Shown here: piece after piece, positions 35,045 to 44,003 of the stretch | How positions within the stretch are numbered: the first letter of the stretch is position 1 | Layout: each line of letters begins with the position of its first letter | From: an uncultured Algibacter sp. | Lineage (GTDB): Bacteria > Bacteroidota > Bacteroidia > Flavobacteriales > Flavobacteriaceae | Assembly (NCBI RefSeq): GCF_947487575.1 | Contig: NZ_CANKXG010000011.1 | Location: forward strand, 1-64,000 | DNA length: 64,000 bases | Direction of reading: 5' to 3' | Made by a program: the position numbers and the translations under genes | Notes under the pieces: generated by a model | What the model was told of the DNA's origin: nothing | Databases searched by the model: none | What the model saw: only the letters and a program-made list of their open reading frames with translations

Positions 35045-36004
35045 TTATTGTTGTGCTTTAAATGCTTTTAATTTTTCTATTAATTCTGGAACTACTTGAA
35101 AAGCGTCTCCAACAACCCCGTAATCAGCAGCTTTAAAGAAAGGTGCTTCAGGATCTGTATTGATTACTACTTTCACTTTTGAAGCGTTAATACCAGCTAA
35201 ATGTTGAATGGCGCCAGAAATTCCAATGGCTATATATAAGTTTGAAGCTACAGGTTTTCCTGTTTGTCCTACGTGTTCACCATGAGGTCTCCATCCTAAG
35301 TCTGAAACTGGTTTAGAGCAGGCAGTTGCTGCTCCTAAAACATCTGCAAGTTCTTCAATCATACCCCAGTTTTCTGGACCTTTTAATCCACGACCAGCAG
35401 AAACTACTATTTCAGCATCGGCAATGGTTACTTTATCTGTGGCTTTATCTACTGATTTAACAGTAACTCCTAAATCTGGAATTGAAGGTGAGAAGTCTTC
35501 CGCGGAAGCGCTAACACTATTTTCAACCAAACCAAACGCATTGTTAGAAACACCAACAATTTTAACATCAGTATTAATTTGAGTTGTTTCAAATGCTTTA
35601 TTGGTAAAAGCTGTTCGTTTTACTGTAAACGGGCTTGTGCTAGATGGTGCTTCAACAACATTTGAAGCATAACCAGCATTTAACCCAACGGCCAATAAGG
35701 GTGCTAAATATTTACTATCTGCGGTAGAACTAACGATAACAACTTGCGTGTTTTCTTTTTCTGCAGCTTGTTTAATGGCAGATGCATAAGCATTCGCATT
35801 AAAGTTATCCAGTTGCGAATTTGATATATTTAAAACTTTATCAACACCATAATTACCTAAAGCAGAGGTATCATTAACATTTATAGAAACTGCTGTGACA
35901 GTTGTTCCTAATTGATTAGCAACCGCTTTTGCATAAGAAGCTACCTCAAAAGCTGCTTTTTTGAAAGCACCTTGTTCTGATTCTGTATATACTAAAACTG
36001 ACAT
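35045..36004 (-). CDS. etfA: Electron transfer flavoprotein, alpha subunit
   Basis: This 319-residue protein is the FAD-binding subunit of ETF, which collects electrons from acyl-CoA dehydrogenases and passes them to ETF:quinone oxidoreductase. The C-terminal FAD domain contains GRGLKGPENW, the KPVSDLGWRPHGEHVGQTG segment and the IGISGAIQHLAG signature. It starts 11 bases after etfB, forming etfBA. Confidence 0.95.
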   Translation of the reverse strand: MSVLVYTESEQGAFKKAAFEVASYAKAVANQLGTTVTAVSINVNDTSALGNYGVDKVLNISNSQLDNFNANAYASAIKQAAEKENTQVVIVSSTADSKYLAPLLAVGLNAGYASNVVEAPSSTSPFTVKRTAFTNKAFETTQINTDVKIVGVSNNAFGLVENSVSASAEDFSPSIPDLGVTVKSVDKATDKVTIADAEIVVSAGRGLKGPENWGMIEELADVLGAATACSKPVSDLGWRPHGEHVGQTGKPVASNLYIAIGISGAIQHLAGINASKVKVVINTDPEAPFFKAADYGVVGDAFQVVPELIEKLKAFKAQQ

Positions 36005-36015
36005 ATTTTTTATTT

Positions 36016-36762
36016 TTAAATCACTTTCGCTTCATTGTGAAGCAAGTTTACTAATTCATCTAAATTATCTGGAGATACCAATGTAACCGCGCCTTTTGGA
36101 GTAGGCTTTTCAAAAGAAACCGAAGTTGTTTCAGGATTTGCATTTACAGGTTCAAGGACATTTAATGGTTTTTTACGAGCCATCATAATACCACGCATAT
36201 TTGGGATTCGTAAATCACTTTCTTCAACTAAACCTTTTTGTCCACCTATTACTAATGGAAGCGATGTCGTAACAGTTTCTTTACCACCATCAATTTCTCT
36301 AGTAGCTTTAGCTGAATTGCCATCAACTTCAAGTTCAATGCAGTTATTTACAAAATTGGCATTTATTAAACCAGCAATCATTCCTGGGACCATGCCGCCA
36401 TTATAATCAATAGATTCTCTACCAGCAATAACTAAATTGTAACCACCAGAATTTATAACGTTTGCTAATTGTTTAGCAACTGAAAATCCATCTGTAGCAA
36501 TTGTGTTTACTCTAATAGCTTCATCTGCTCCAATGGCTAATGCTTTTCTTAGCGTAGGCTCTGTTTCAGGGCCACCAACATTAACTACAGTTACTGAAGC
36601 ACCTTGTTTTTCTTTAAACCACATAGCACGTGTTAAACCAAATTCATCATTAGGGTTGATAACAAACTGTACGCCATTGGTGTCGAATGTAGTGTTATCA
36701 TCACTAAAATTAATCTTTGATGTGGTGTCTGGTACGTGACTTATACACACTAATATTTTCAT
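36016..36762 (-). CDS. etfB: Electron transfer flavoprotein, beta subunit
   Basis: This 248-residue protein is the AMP-binding subunit of ETF. It shows the N-terminal ISHVPDT segment, the family region NPNDEFGLTRAMWFKE and the VIAGRESIDYNGGMVPGMIAG motif (about 130-150). It is the first gene of etfBA and is divergent from the pyruvate dehydrogenase gene across a 155-base region that contains a 24-bp palindrome. Confidence 0.95.
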   Translation of the reverse strand: MKILVCISHVPDTTSKINFSDDNTTFDTNGVQFVINPNDEFGLTRAMWFKEKQGASVTVVNVGGPETEPTLRKALAIGADEAIRVNTIATDGFSVAKQLANVINSGGYNLVIAGRESIDYNGGMVPGMIAGLINANFVNNCIELEVDGNSAKATREIDGGKETVTTSLPLVIGGQKGLVEESDLRIPNMRGIMMARKKPLNVLEPVNANPETTSVSFEKPTPKGAVTLVSPDNLDELVNLLHNEAKVI

Positions 36763-36825
36763 GATTTTATGTATTAAAATGTCTTATTTTTTTGAATTTA
36801 CGAAGTTAATTATTTTATTCTGAAT

Positions 36826-36849
36826 ATTTACTATGCATGCATAGTAAAT
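36826..36849. promoter_or_regulatory. 24-bp perfect palindrome, candidate operator
   Basis: The half site ATTTACTATGCA is followed directly by its exact complement TGCATAGTAAAT, centred between 36837 and 36838. It sits 64 bases from the etfB start and 69 bases from the pdhB-like start, upstream of a promoter box. Length and symmetry fit a homodimeric regulator such as a TetR or MarR protein. No T-run follows, so a terminator is unlikely. Confidence 0.7.
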
Positions 36850-36887
36850 TTTAAAAAAATCTTATAAAAAGGTATCTCATTTATTGT

Positions 36888-36895
36888 TATTTTTG
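36888..36895 (+). promoter_or_regulatory. TAnnTTTG promoter box for the E1-beta gene
   Basis: TATTTTTG matches the Bacteroidota -7 consensus exactly and lies 22 bases before the ATG at 36918. No clear -33 element was picked out. The palindromic operator candidate ends 38 bases upstream of the box. Confidence 0.5.
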
Positions 36896-36917
36896 CAGTT
36901 CTAAAAATAAATTTTAA

Positions 36918-37895
36918 ATGAAGACAATTCAATTTAGAGAGGCTATTTGCGAAGCGATGAGTGAAGAAATGCGCAGAGACGAAAGCGTATACTTAATGGG
37001 TGAAGAAGTGGCAGAGTACAATGGTGCCTACAAAGCATCAAAAGGGATGTTAGATGAGTTTGGTGCAAAACGAGTAATTGATACCCCAATTGCTGAACTT
37101 GGTTTTGCTGGTATAGCTATAGGTTCTACAATGACAGGTAACAGACCAATTGTTGAGTACATGACCTTTAACTTCTCTTTAGTAGGAATTGATCAAATTA
37201 TTAATAATGCTGCTAAAATCAGACAAATGTCTGGTGGACAATTTAAATGCCCAATTGTTTTTCGTGGGCCAACAGGTTCTGCGGGTCAGTTAGGAGCAAC
37301 GCATTCACAAGCTTTTGAAAATTGGTTTGCTAACACTCCAGGATTAAAAGTAGTGGTGCCATCAAATCCTTATGATGCTAAAGGGTTATTAAAAGCTGCT
37401 ATTCGTGATGACGATCCAGTTATTTTCATGGAAAGTGAGCAAATGTATGGTGATAAAGGTGAAGTGCCAGAAGGCGAATATATTATTCCAATTGGTGTTG
37501 CTGAGCTTAAGCGAGAAGGTACTGATGTAACGATTGTGTCTTTTGGAAAAATAATTAAAGAGGCTTATAAAGCTGCTGATGAATTAGAGAAAGAAGGTAT
37601 TTCTTGTGAGATTATAGATTTACGTACTGTGCGTCCTTTAGATAGAAAAGCAATATTGGAATCTGTGAAGAAAACAAATAGATTAGTAGTTTTAGAAGAA
37701 GCTTGGCCGTTTGGAAATGTAGCAACAGAAATTACGTATTTAGTACAATCGGAAGCATTCGATTATTTAGATGCGCCAGTTGTGAAAATTAATACAGCTG
37801 ATACTCCTGCGCCATATTCGCCAACATTATTGGCTGAGTGGTTGCCAGATTACACAGAGGTAATTAAAGCTGTAAAAAAAGTACTTTATAAATAA
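36918..37895 (+). CDS. pdhB: Pyruvate dehydrogenase E1 component, beta subunit
   Basis: This 325-residue protein is a thiamine-diphosphate-dependent 2-oxoacid dehydrogenase E1 beta subunit. It shows the N-terminal FREAICEAMSEEM helix, the FRGPTGSAGQLGATHSQ segment (about 115-131) and the C-terminal transketolase-type domain with DLRTVRPLD near 237-245. The alpha subunit and E2 are not adjacent, which is common in Flavobacteriaceae. Pyruvate is the most likely substrate; a branched-chain oxoacid enzyme is the alternative. It has its own promoter and terminator. Confidence 0.88.
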   Translation: MKTIQFREAICEAMSEEMRRDESVYLMGEEVAEYNGAYKASKGMLDEFGAKRVIDTPIAELGFAGIAIGSTMTGNRPIVEYMTFNFSLVGIDQIINNAAKIRQMSGGQFKCPIVFRGPTGSAGQLGATHSQAFENWFANTPGLKVVVPSNPYDAKGLLKAAIRDDDPVIFMESEQMYGDKGEVPEGEYIIPIGVAELKREGTDVTIVSFGKIIKEAYKAADELEKEGISCEIIDLRTVRPLDRKAILESVKKTNRLVVLEEAWPFGNVATEITYLVQSEAFDYLDAPVVKINTADTPAPYSPTLLAEWLPDYTEVIKAVKKVLYK

Positions 37896-37917
37896 AACAA
37901 CATTTTTAAGTTATTTA

Positions 37918-37953
37918 AACTTCATTAGCATTAATTGTTAATGAAGTTTTTTT
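37918..37953 (+). terminator. Terminator of the E1-beta gene
   Basis: A 10-bp stem AACTTCATTA/TAATGAAGTT (37918-37927, 37939-37948) is followed by a T-run, 23 bases after the stop codon. Confidence 0.8.
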
Positions 37954-38029
37954 ATGAATTTAATCAACTTAATTAGTTTTATATTATTGTTTGAATAGGA
38001 TGATTCTAAATTCATAACAATATCAATTT

Positions 38030-38061
38030 AAAAAAAAAGAACCACCTTTTTAAGGCAGTCC
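38030..38061 (-). terminator. Terminator of metK
   Basis: On the minus strand GGACTGCCTT pairs with AAGGTGGTTC, allowing three G-U pairs, around an AAA loop, followed by nine T residues. It begins 27 bases after the metK stop. Confidence 0.75.
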
Positions 38062-38087
38062 TTTAAATATTTAAAAAGCTTTAAGGT

Positions 38088-39341
38088 TTACAACCCAAAA
38101 GCAGTTTTTACTTTATCAACATAATCCAATTTCTCCCAAGTAAATAATTCTACATCAAGAGTTGTAGTTTTGCCGTTTGGTTGAGAAAATGTTTTAGTTA
38201 CTGTTTCGTTTTTACGCCCCATGTGTCCGTAAGCAGCAGTTTCACTGTACATTGGCGAACGTAATTTTAAACGTTCTTCAATAGCAAAAGGTCGCATATC
38301 AAAAATTTCAGTTACTTTTTCAGCAATTTCTCCATCGGTTAAATTAAATGGACATGTGCCGTACGTATCAACAAAAATTCCCATAGGTTCAACTACCCCA
38401 ATAGCATAACTTACTTGAACTAAAATTTCATCAGCAACACCTGCGGCAACTAAGTTTTTAGCAATATGGCGAGTCGCATAAGCAGCACTTCTATCTACTT
38501 TACTTGGGTCTTTTCCAGAAAATGCACCACCTCCGTGAGCACCTTTTCCACCGTAAGTATCAACTATGATTTTTCGTCCTGTTAAACCTGTATCTCCATG
38601 AGGTCCCCCTATTACAAATTTCCCAGTTGGGTTAATGTGATAGGTAATATCGTTGTTAAATAATTTCTGAATAGCCTCAGGAAGTTTAGCGACTACTCTA
38701 GGTATTAAAATAGCAACTATATCTTTTCTGATTTTTGCAAGCATAGCATCATCTTCATCAAAATCATCATGCTGTGTAGAAACAACAATGGCATCAATAC
38801 GTTGCGGAATATTATCATCGCTATATTCAATGGTAACTTGACTTTTAGAATCTGGTCTTAAGTAGTTAATATCTTTATTTTCACGTCTTAATTCAGCAAG
38901 TTCAATTAAAATACGATGAGATAAATCTAATGCTAAAGGCATAAAGTTTTCTGTTTCGTTGGTTGCATAACCAAACATCATTCCTTGGTCTCCGGCCCCT
39001 TGTTCTTCTTTACTGCCTCTATCTACACCTTGATTGATGTCTTCAGATTGTTCATGAATTGCAGATAGAACTCCACATGAATTGCCATCAAACATATATT
39101 CGCCTTTGGTGTAACCAATTTTGTTTATGGTGTCCCTTGCTATTTTTTGAACATCTAAATACGTATTCGATTTTACCTCACCAGCAAGTATAACTTGTCC
39201 AGTTGTTACTAAAGTTTCACAAGCTACTTTCGATTCAGTATCAAACGCTAAAAAATTATCAATTAATGCATCACTAATTTGGTCTGCTACTTTGTCTGGG
39301 TGTCCTTCAGATACACTTTCTGAAGTGAATAAATAAGCCAT
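38088..39341 (-). CDS. metK: S-adenosylmethionine synthetase
   Basis: This 417-residue enzyme makes S-adenosylmethionine from methionine and ATP. The [13 protein letters not shown] motif (residues 14-26), [10 protein letters not shown] (about 117-126) and the [19 protein letters not shown] segment are intact. It is slightly longer than the E. coli protein because of small loop insertions. Its leader carries a probable SAM-II riboswitch, so its own product would repress it. Confidence 0.97.
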   Translation of the reverse strand: MAYLFTSESVSEGHPDKVADQISDALIDNFLAFDTESKVACETLVTTGQVILAGEVKSNTYLDVQKIARDTINKIGYTKGEYMFDGNSCGVLSAIHEQSEDINQGVDRGSKEEQGAGDQGMMFGYATNETENFMPLALDLSHRILIELAELRRENKDINYLRPDSKSQVTIEYSDDNIPQRIDAIVVSTQHDDFDEDDAMLAKIRKDIVAILIPRVVAKLPEAIQKLFNNDITYHINPTGKFVIGGPHGDTGLTGRKIIVDTYGGKGAHGGGAFSGKDPSKVDRSAAYATRHIAKNLVAAGVADEILVQVSYAIGVVEPMGIFVDTYGTCPFNLTDGEIAEKVTEIFDMRPFAIEERLKLRSPMYSETAAYGHMGRKNETVTKTFSQPNGKTTTLDVELFTWEKLDYVDKVKTAFGL

Positions 39342-39389
39342 TTCTTTTATTTTATAGTAAGATTTGACGAGAACGTCGAAGGAAGTTTA

Positions 39390-39489
39390 CACTGCCTTTA
39401 GCATTTTTACTTGTGCTGAACTCGTTTCAGTGTCTTATGAATTTTAGTTCAATACAAAGAGGTTGCAATCAGTCAAATCCTTCCTCTAT
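39390..39489 (-). ncRNA. Probable SAM-II riboswitch in the metK leader
   Basis: Read on the minus strand, the RNA starts with the P1 strand AGAGG (39487-39483), then GGATTTGACTGATTGCAA, then the closing CCTCT (39462-39458), and ends with ATGCTAAAGGCAGT (39404-39391). This matches the SAM-II pattern: P1 stem, GATTT loop, ATTGCAA and the downstream GCTAAA segment. The pseudoknot can form by GC/GC and ACTG/CAGT pairing. The loop between P1 and GCTAAA is unusually long and holds a CTGAA/TTCAG hairpin from an intergenic repeat (39410-39433). The aptamer ends 49 bases before the metK ATG. SAM-II is known from Bacteroidota; the fold here is by eye. Confidence 0.75.
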
Positions 39490-39501
39490 TAATTGTTTCA
39501 A

Positions 39502-39536
39502 CAAAAGTAAAAAAATAAAAGAATATGTACATCAAA
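39502..39536 (-). promoter_or_regulatory. Promoter of metK and its riboswitch
   Basis: On the minus strand TTTG (39536-39533) and an exact TAnnTTTG box, TACTTTTG (39509-39502), are separated by 23 bases. Transcription would start close to 39495, immediately before the first strand of the SAM-II P1 stem. Confidence 0.6.
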
Positions 39537-39558
39537 TTTTATTTTTTTTGACAATAAG

Positions 39559-39591
39559 TTGGCTGTTAAATTTTAATTACAAATATTTGTA
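39559..39591 (+). promoter_or_regulatory. Candidate promoter and palindrome for the ilv leader
   Basis: TTG at 39559-39561 and AATATTTG at 39582-39589 (one mismatch to TAnnTTTG) are 20 bases apart. The -7 box is embedded in a 14-bp perfect palindrome TACAAATATTTGTA (39578-39591), which could be an operator. The leader ATG follows at 39602, so the 5' untranslated part would be very short. Confidence 0.45.
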
Positions 39592-39601
39592 GTAATTTAA
39601 G

Positions 39602-39664
39602 ATGAAAAACCAATTTTTAAATACCATTTCTATTATTGTCATTGTGATTATTTCACAACGATAA
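39602..39664 (+). CDS. ilvL: Ile/Val-rich leader peptide of the ilv operon
   Basis: A 20-codon frame starts at ATG 39602 and stops at TAA 39662-39664. Residues 9-17 read ISIIVIVII, so six of the 20 codons are Ile and two are Val, with one Leu and one Thr before them. A terminator follows 36 bases later, and the branched-chain amino-acid operon begins at 39974. This is the classic arrangement of ribosome-mediated attenuation: scarcity of Ile or Val stalls the ribosome in the leader. I could not find a clean competing antiterminator pairing, so the exact switching mechanism is inferred. The gene symbol is by analogy. Confidence 0.72.
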   Translation: MKNQFLNTISIIVIVIISQR

Positions 39665-39699
39665 GGTAGGGTGTTTAAAAGTAAAGATAGATTTTAAGA

Positions 39700-39727
39700 G
39701 CCTTCCAGAAAACGGAAGGTTTTTTTA
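39700..39727 (+). terminator. Attenuator terminator upstream of ilvD
   Basis: CCTTCC (39701-39706) pairs with GGAAGG (39714-39719) around a 7-base loop and is followed by seven T residues. It lies between the leader peptide and ilvD. From 39728 to 39973 the DNA is AT-rich and shows no further gene or strong hairpin. Confidence 0.8.
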
Positions 39728-39973
39728 TGGATTTTTTTTGTGTATTGAACATCATAAAAAAATAAGTCTAAATAATTGATAGTTAGTTTTTTAATTAAGT
39801 TTTTGTAGTCGTGAATTTAACCTGAAAAGGGTAAGTATTTATTCGTATAAGAACCTAATAAATTAATTTCGATAACTTGTTGAATACAATTTGAAGAATT
39901 TTTGTTAAAAATCTTAAATTATTTAGAATACTAAAATTAAATAAGGTTAAACGTAAGGTTATCTGTAATAAAA

Positions 39974-41653
39974 ATGAAGGAACTTAATAAACATAGTAAA
40001 AGACTAACACAAGACGAATCTCAGCCAGCATCTCAAGCCATGTTGTATGCAGCAGGATTGACTGATGAAGATATGAGTAAAGCTCAAGTAGGTATTGCTA
40101 GTACTGGATACGATGGTAATCCATGTAATATGCATTTAAATGGTTTGAAAGATGAGGTTAAGATTGAATGTAATATAGCTGGGTTAGTTGGTTTAGGGTT
40201 TAATACTATTGGTGTTAGTGATGGTATCTCTATGGGAACTTCTGGCATGAATTATTCTTTGGCATCTCGTGATATTATTGCAGATTCTATAGAAACAGTA
40301 ATGCAAGCTCAAAGTTACGATGCTCTTGTTTCAGTTGTGGGTTGTGATAAAAATATGCCTGGAGCTGTTATTGCAATGTTACGCTTAAACCGTCCATCAA
40401 TTATGATGTATGGTGGCTCTACGGCCTCAGGTAATTACAAAGGGAAAAAATTAAATATTGTATCGGCTTTTGAAGCATTAGGACAAAAAGTGGCTGGAGA
40501 AATAGACGAAGAAGAATATAAAGAAATTATTAAAAGAGCTATACCAGGAGCTGGTGCCTGCGGCGGTATGTATACTGCAAATACTATGGCTTCTGCAATA
40601 GAATGTATGGGTTTTGCATTGCCATATAACTCATCAATACCTGCTCAAAATCCTAACAAATTGTCAGAAAGTGAAAGAACAGCAAGAGCTATAAAAAATC
40701 TTTTAGAATTAGATTTGAAACCTCAAGATATCATTTCAAAAAAATCTATAGAGAATGCTATCACTGTTGTAAATGCCTTAGGAGGTTCTACAAATGCAGT
40801 ATTACACTTTTTAGCCATTGCACATGCTGCGGATATTGAATTTACTTTAGAAGATTTTCAACGTGTTAGTGATAGAACACCCTTAATAGGCGATTTGAAA
40901 CCTAGTGGAAAATATTTAATGGAAGACGTTCATAGTATTGGAGGGATTCCTGCAATTATGAAATATTTATTAGAAAACGGTTATTTACATGGAGAATGTA
41001 TGACGGTTACTGGTAAAACTTTAGCTGAAAACTTAGCAGATGTTGAAGCTATTGAGTTTGAAGAACAAGATATTGTTTATCAAAAAGAGAATGCTTTAAA
41101 ATCTTCAGGAAACTTACAGATTCTTTACGGAAACTTAGCAACTGAAGGAGCGGTAGCAAAAATATCAGGAAATGAGGGGCTTTTGTTTGAAGGGAAAGCT
41201 GTGGTATATGATGGGGAACAAGCCGCAAATACAGGAATTTCAAATGGAGAAGTAGAAAGAGGTGATGTTGTCGTCATTCGTTATGTAGGCCCTAAAGGAG
41301 GTCCAGGAATGCCAGAAATGTTAAAACCAACCTCATTAATTATGGGTGCTGGTTTAGGGAAATCTGTTGCATTAATTACAGATGGTCGTTTTTCAGGAGG
41401 TACACACGGATTTGTAGTAGGTCATATCACGCCAGAAGCACAATCAGGCGGAACAATTGGACTCTTAAAAACAGGAGATAAAATTAGAATTAGTGCTGAG
41501 GATAATACGATTAATGTTTTGCTTTCTGATGAAGAATTAGCAGAAAGAAAAGCACAGTGGGAACAACCACCATTAAAACATAAAAAAGGAATATTATATA
41601 AATATGCAAAATCAGTAGCATCAGCTTCAAAAGGTTGTGTAACGGATGCATAA
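39974..41653 (+). CDS. ilvD: Dihydroxy-acid dehydratase
   Basis: This 559-residue iron-sulfur enzyme dehydrates dihydroxy acids in valine, leucine and isoleucine synthesis. Cluster-binding cysteines are seen in [18 protein letters not shown] and [15 protein letters not shown]. The C-terminal [19 protein letters not shown] segment is intact. It is the first enzyme gene after the attenuator and is followed by ilvB after a 51-base gap that holds a small hairpin repeat. Confidence 0.97.
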   Translation: MKELNKHSKRLTQDESQPASQAMLYAAGLTDEDMSKAQVGIASTGYDGNPCNMHLNGLKDEVKIECNIAGLVGLGFNTIGVSDGISMGTSGMNYSLASRDIIADSIETVMQAQSYDALVSVVGCDKNMPGAVIAMLRLNRPSIMMYGGSTASGNYKGKKLNIVSAFEALGQKVAGEIDEEEYKEIIKRAIPGAGACGGMYTANTMASAIECMGFALPYNSSIPAQNPNKLSESERTARAIKNLLELDLKPQDIISKKSIENAITVVNALGGSTNAVLHFLAIAHAADIEFTLEDFQRVSDRTPLIGDLKPSGKYLMEDVHSIGGIPAIMKYLLENGYLHGECMTVTGKTLAENLADVEAIEFEEQDIVYQKENALKSSGNLQILYGNLATEGAVAKISGNEGLLFEGKAVVYDGEQAANTGISNGEVERGDVVVIRYVGPKGGPGMPEMLKPTSLIMGAGLGKSVALITDGRFSGGTHGFVVGHITPEAQSGGTIGLLKTGDKIRISAEDNTINVLLSDEELAERKAQWEQPPLKHKKGILYKYAKSVASASKGCVTDA

Positions 41654-41663
41654 TAAATTGTTA

Positions 41664-41681
41664 TTTCTGCGCAAGCAGAAG
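41664..41681 (+). repeat. Short hairpin repeat between ilvD and ilvB
   Basis: TTCTGC and GCAGAA close a GCAA loop (41665-41680). It resembles the hairpin at 59854-59871 and a degenerate copy at 8070-8087. It has no T-run, so it is unlikely to terminate the operon but could affect mRNA stability. Confidence 0.5.
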
Positions 41682-41704
41682 TCTCATAGTTAAATGTTGA
41701 GAAC

Positions 41705-43438
41705 ATGAAAACACAAACAATTAACAAAAAACAAGAAGTGGCAGAAAAGACAGAACGTATAACAGGTAGCGAAGCTATAGTAAAAAGCTTGATAGCAGAG
41801 GGTGTTGATATTCTTTACGGATATCCAGGAGGTGCTATTATGCCTGTTTATGATGAGTTATACAAATTTCAAGATAAAATTCATCATGTTTTAACACGTC
41901 ATGAACAAGGCGCTGCACACGCTGCGCAAGGTTATGCACGTATATCTGGTAAAGTTGGTGTTGCTATGGCAACTTCAGGACCAGGAGCAACGAATTTAAT
42001 TACAGGAATTGCAGATGCACAAATAGATTCTACACCGTTAGTATGTATTACTGGTCAAGTGTTTTCTCATTTATTAGGTAGTGATGCGTTTCAAGAAACT
42101 GATATTGTTGGTATTTCTACGCCAGTTACTAAATGGAATTGTCAAGTTACTAAAGCAGAAGATATTCCGGGTGCTATTGCAAAAGCATTTTATATTGCTA
42201 AAAGTGGAAGACCAGGGCCTGTGTTAGTTGATATTACTAAAGATGCTCAGATTACTGAATTTGATTTTAGATATGAAAAATGTGATGGCGTAAGGAGCTA
42301 TAATCCTGTCCCAAAAACAAGTCAAGAGGCTGTTAACGCTGCTGCTGAATTGATTAATAACGCTAAAAAACCAATGATTGTTTGGGGGCAAGGTGTTATT
42401 TTGGGTCAAGCTGAAGAAGAACTTAAAACGGTTATTGAAAAAGCGGGAATTCCTGCTGCGTGGACTATTTTAGGTGCTTCAGCATTACCAACATCACATC
42501 CATTAAACATTGGTATGGTTGGTATGCACGGTAATTATGCGCCAAATAAATTGACAAACGAATGTGATGTGTTAATTGCAATCGGGATGCGTTTTGATGA
42601 CCGTGTAACGGGGAGTTTAGACACGTATGCAAAACAAGCTAAAATTATTCATTTTGATATTGACCCTGCGGAAATTGATAAAAATGTAAAAACAGATGTT
42701 GCTGTTTTAGGGAATTCTAAAGAAAGTCTAGCCATGCTTGCTGATGCTTTAAATAAAAATTCTCATGAGTCTTGGTTGCAAGAATTCAAAGATTTATATG
42801 CTATTGAATTTGAAAAAGTAATAAAAGGAGATCTCCATCCTACGAAAGAAGGGTTGACTATGGGGGAGGTATTGAAGCAAATAAATATTGAAAGTAAAGG
42901 TAATGCTGCAATTGTTTCAGATGTTGGGCAACATCAAATGATAGCTTGTAGATATGCTGATTTTAATGTTTCAAAAAGTAATATTACTTCAGGAGGTTTG
43001 GGTACCATGGGATTTGCACTTCCTGCGGCTATCGGAGCTAAAATGGCAGCGCCAGAACGCGAGGTTGTAGCAATTATTGGTGATGGTGGCTACCAAATGA
43101 ATATCCAAGAATTAGGTACTATTTTTCAACAAAAGACCGCTGTAAAAATTGTGGTGCTTAATAATGAATTCTTAGGCATGGTACGCCAATGGCAACAATT
43201 GTTTTTTGATAAGCGTTATGCATCTACTGAAATGACAAACCCAAATTTTGTAGCTATTGCTGAAGGGTATTACATTAAAGCAAGAAAAGTAACAAAACGT
43301 GATGAATTAGAAGAGGCTGTTAAGGAAATGATGGCTTCAAAAGAATCATATTTCTTAGAGGTTTGTGTGGAGAAAGAAGATAATGTATTTCCAATGATTC
43401 CCTCGGGAGCGTCGGTTTCAGATGTTAGATTAAGTTAA
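41705..43438 (+). CDS. ilvB: Acetolactate synthase, large subunit
   Basis: This 577-residue thiamine-diphosphate enzyme makes acetolactate or acetohydroxybutyrate. The catalytic glutamate lies in the RHEQGAAHAAQGYAR segment (about 64-78), and the ThDP motif starts at GDGGYQMNIQEL (about 460-471). The N-terminal 18 residues are Lys/Glu-rich and dispensable-looking. It is followed 10 bases later by its regulatory subunit gene. Confidence 0.97.
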   Translation: MKTQTINKKQEVAEKTERITGSEAIVKSLIAEGVDILYGYPGGAIMPVYDELYKFQDKIHHVLTRHEQGAAHAAQGYARISGKVGVAMATSGPGATNLITGIADAQIDSTPLVCITGQVFSHLLGSDAFQETDIVGISTPVTKWNCQVTKAEDIPGAIAKAFYIAKSGRPGPVLVDITKDAQITEFDFRYEKCDGVRSYNPVPKTSQEAVNAAAELINNAKKPMIVWGQGVILGQAEEELKTVIEKAGIPAAWTILGASALPTSHPLNIGMVGMHGNYAPNKLTNECDVLIAIGMRFDDRVTGSLDTYAKQAKIIHFDIDPAEIDKNVKTDVAVLGNSKESLAMLADALNKNSHESWLQEFKDLYAIEFEKVIKGDLHPTKEGLTMGEVLKQINIESKGNAAIVSDVGQHQMIACRYADFNVSKSNITSGGLGTMGFALPAAIGAKMAAPEREVVAIIGDGGYQMNIQELGTIFQQKTAVKIVVLNNEFLGMVRQWQQLFFDKRYASTEMTNPNFVAIAEGYYIKARKVTKRDELEEAVKEMMASKESYFLEVCVEKEDNVFPMIPSGASVSDVRLS

Positions 43439-43448
43439 GATTAAAGAA

Positions 43449-43982
43449 ATGAACGAAGACATAAAATCATTCACTATATCAATATATACCGAAAACAATA
43501 TCGGATTATTGAATCGTATATCTGCTATTTTTCAGCGCAGACATATTAATATTGAAAGTTTAACAACATCGCAATCTGAAATTGATGGTGTAAATCGTTT
43601 TGTAATTGTAGTGAATATTACCGAGACAAATGCGACTAAGATTGTTAAACAAATTGAAAAGCAGGTTGAAACGATTAGAGCATATTATCACACTGAAGAC
43701 GAGACTATTTTTACGGAGTCTTGTATGTTCAAAATTAAATCTGATTTGTTGTTTAATGAACCTCAAATTCAAAACATAATTAAAGAAAGTTATGCGAGAA
43801 TAGTAACCGTAAATAAAGAATTTTTTGTACTTGAAAAATCTGGTAGAAGAAACGAAATTGAGTCTTTACGTAGAGATTTAAATGTATTTGGTATTATGCA
43901 ATTTGTACGTTCTGGAAGAATTGCAGTAACAAAAGATGAAATGAAAGTAACTGAATTGCTAAAAGCATTCAATAACCAATAA
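43449..43982 (+). CDS. ilvN: Acetolactate synthase, small regulatory subunit
   Basis: This 177-residue protein has an N-terminal ACT domain (about 8-82, with NNIGLLNRISAIFQRRHINIESL) and a second ACT-like half. The small subunit gives feedback inhibition by valine and full activity. It lies between ilvB and ilvC in one transcription unit. Confidence 0.94.
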   Translation: MNEDIKSFTISIYTENNIGLLNRISAIFQRRHINIESLTTSQSEIDGVNRFVIVVNITETNATKIVKQIEKQVETIRAYYHTEDETIFTESCMFKIKSDLLFNEPQIQNIIKESYARIVTVNKEFFVLEKSGRRNEIESLRRDLNVFGIMQFVRSGRIAVTKDEMKVTELLKAFNNQ

Positions 43983-44003
43983 TAATTACAATTAAATATA
44001 ACA

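Noticed and set aside
39660-39720. Classical antiterminator for the ilv attenuator
   Set aside because: Only a 4-bp AAGG/CCTT alternative pairing was found; too weak to claim.
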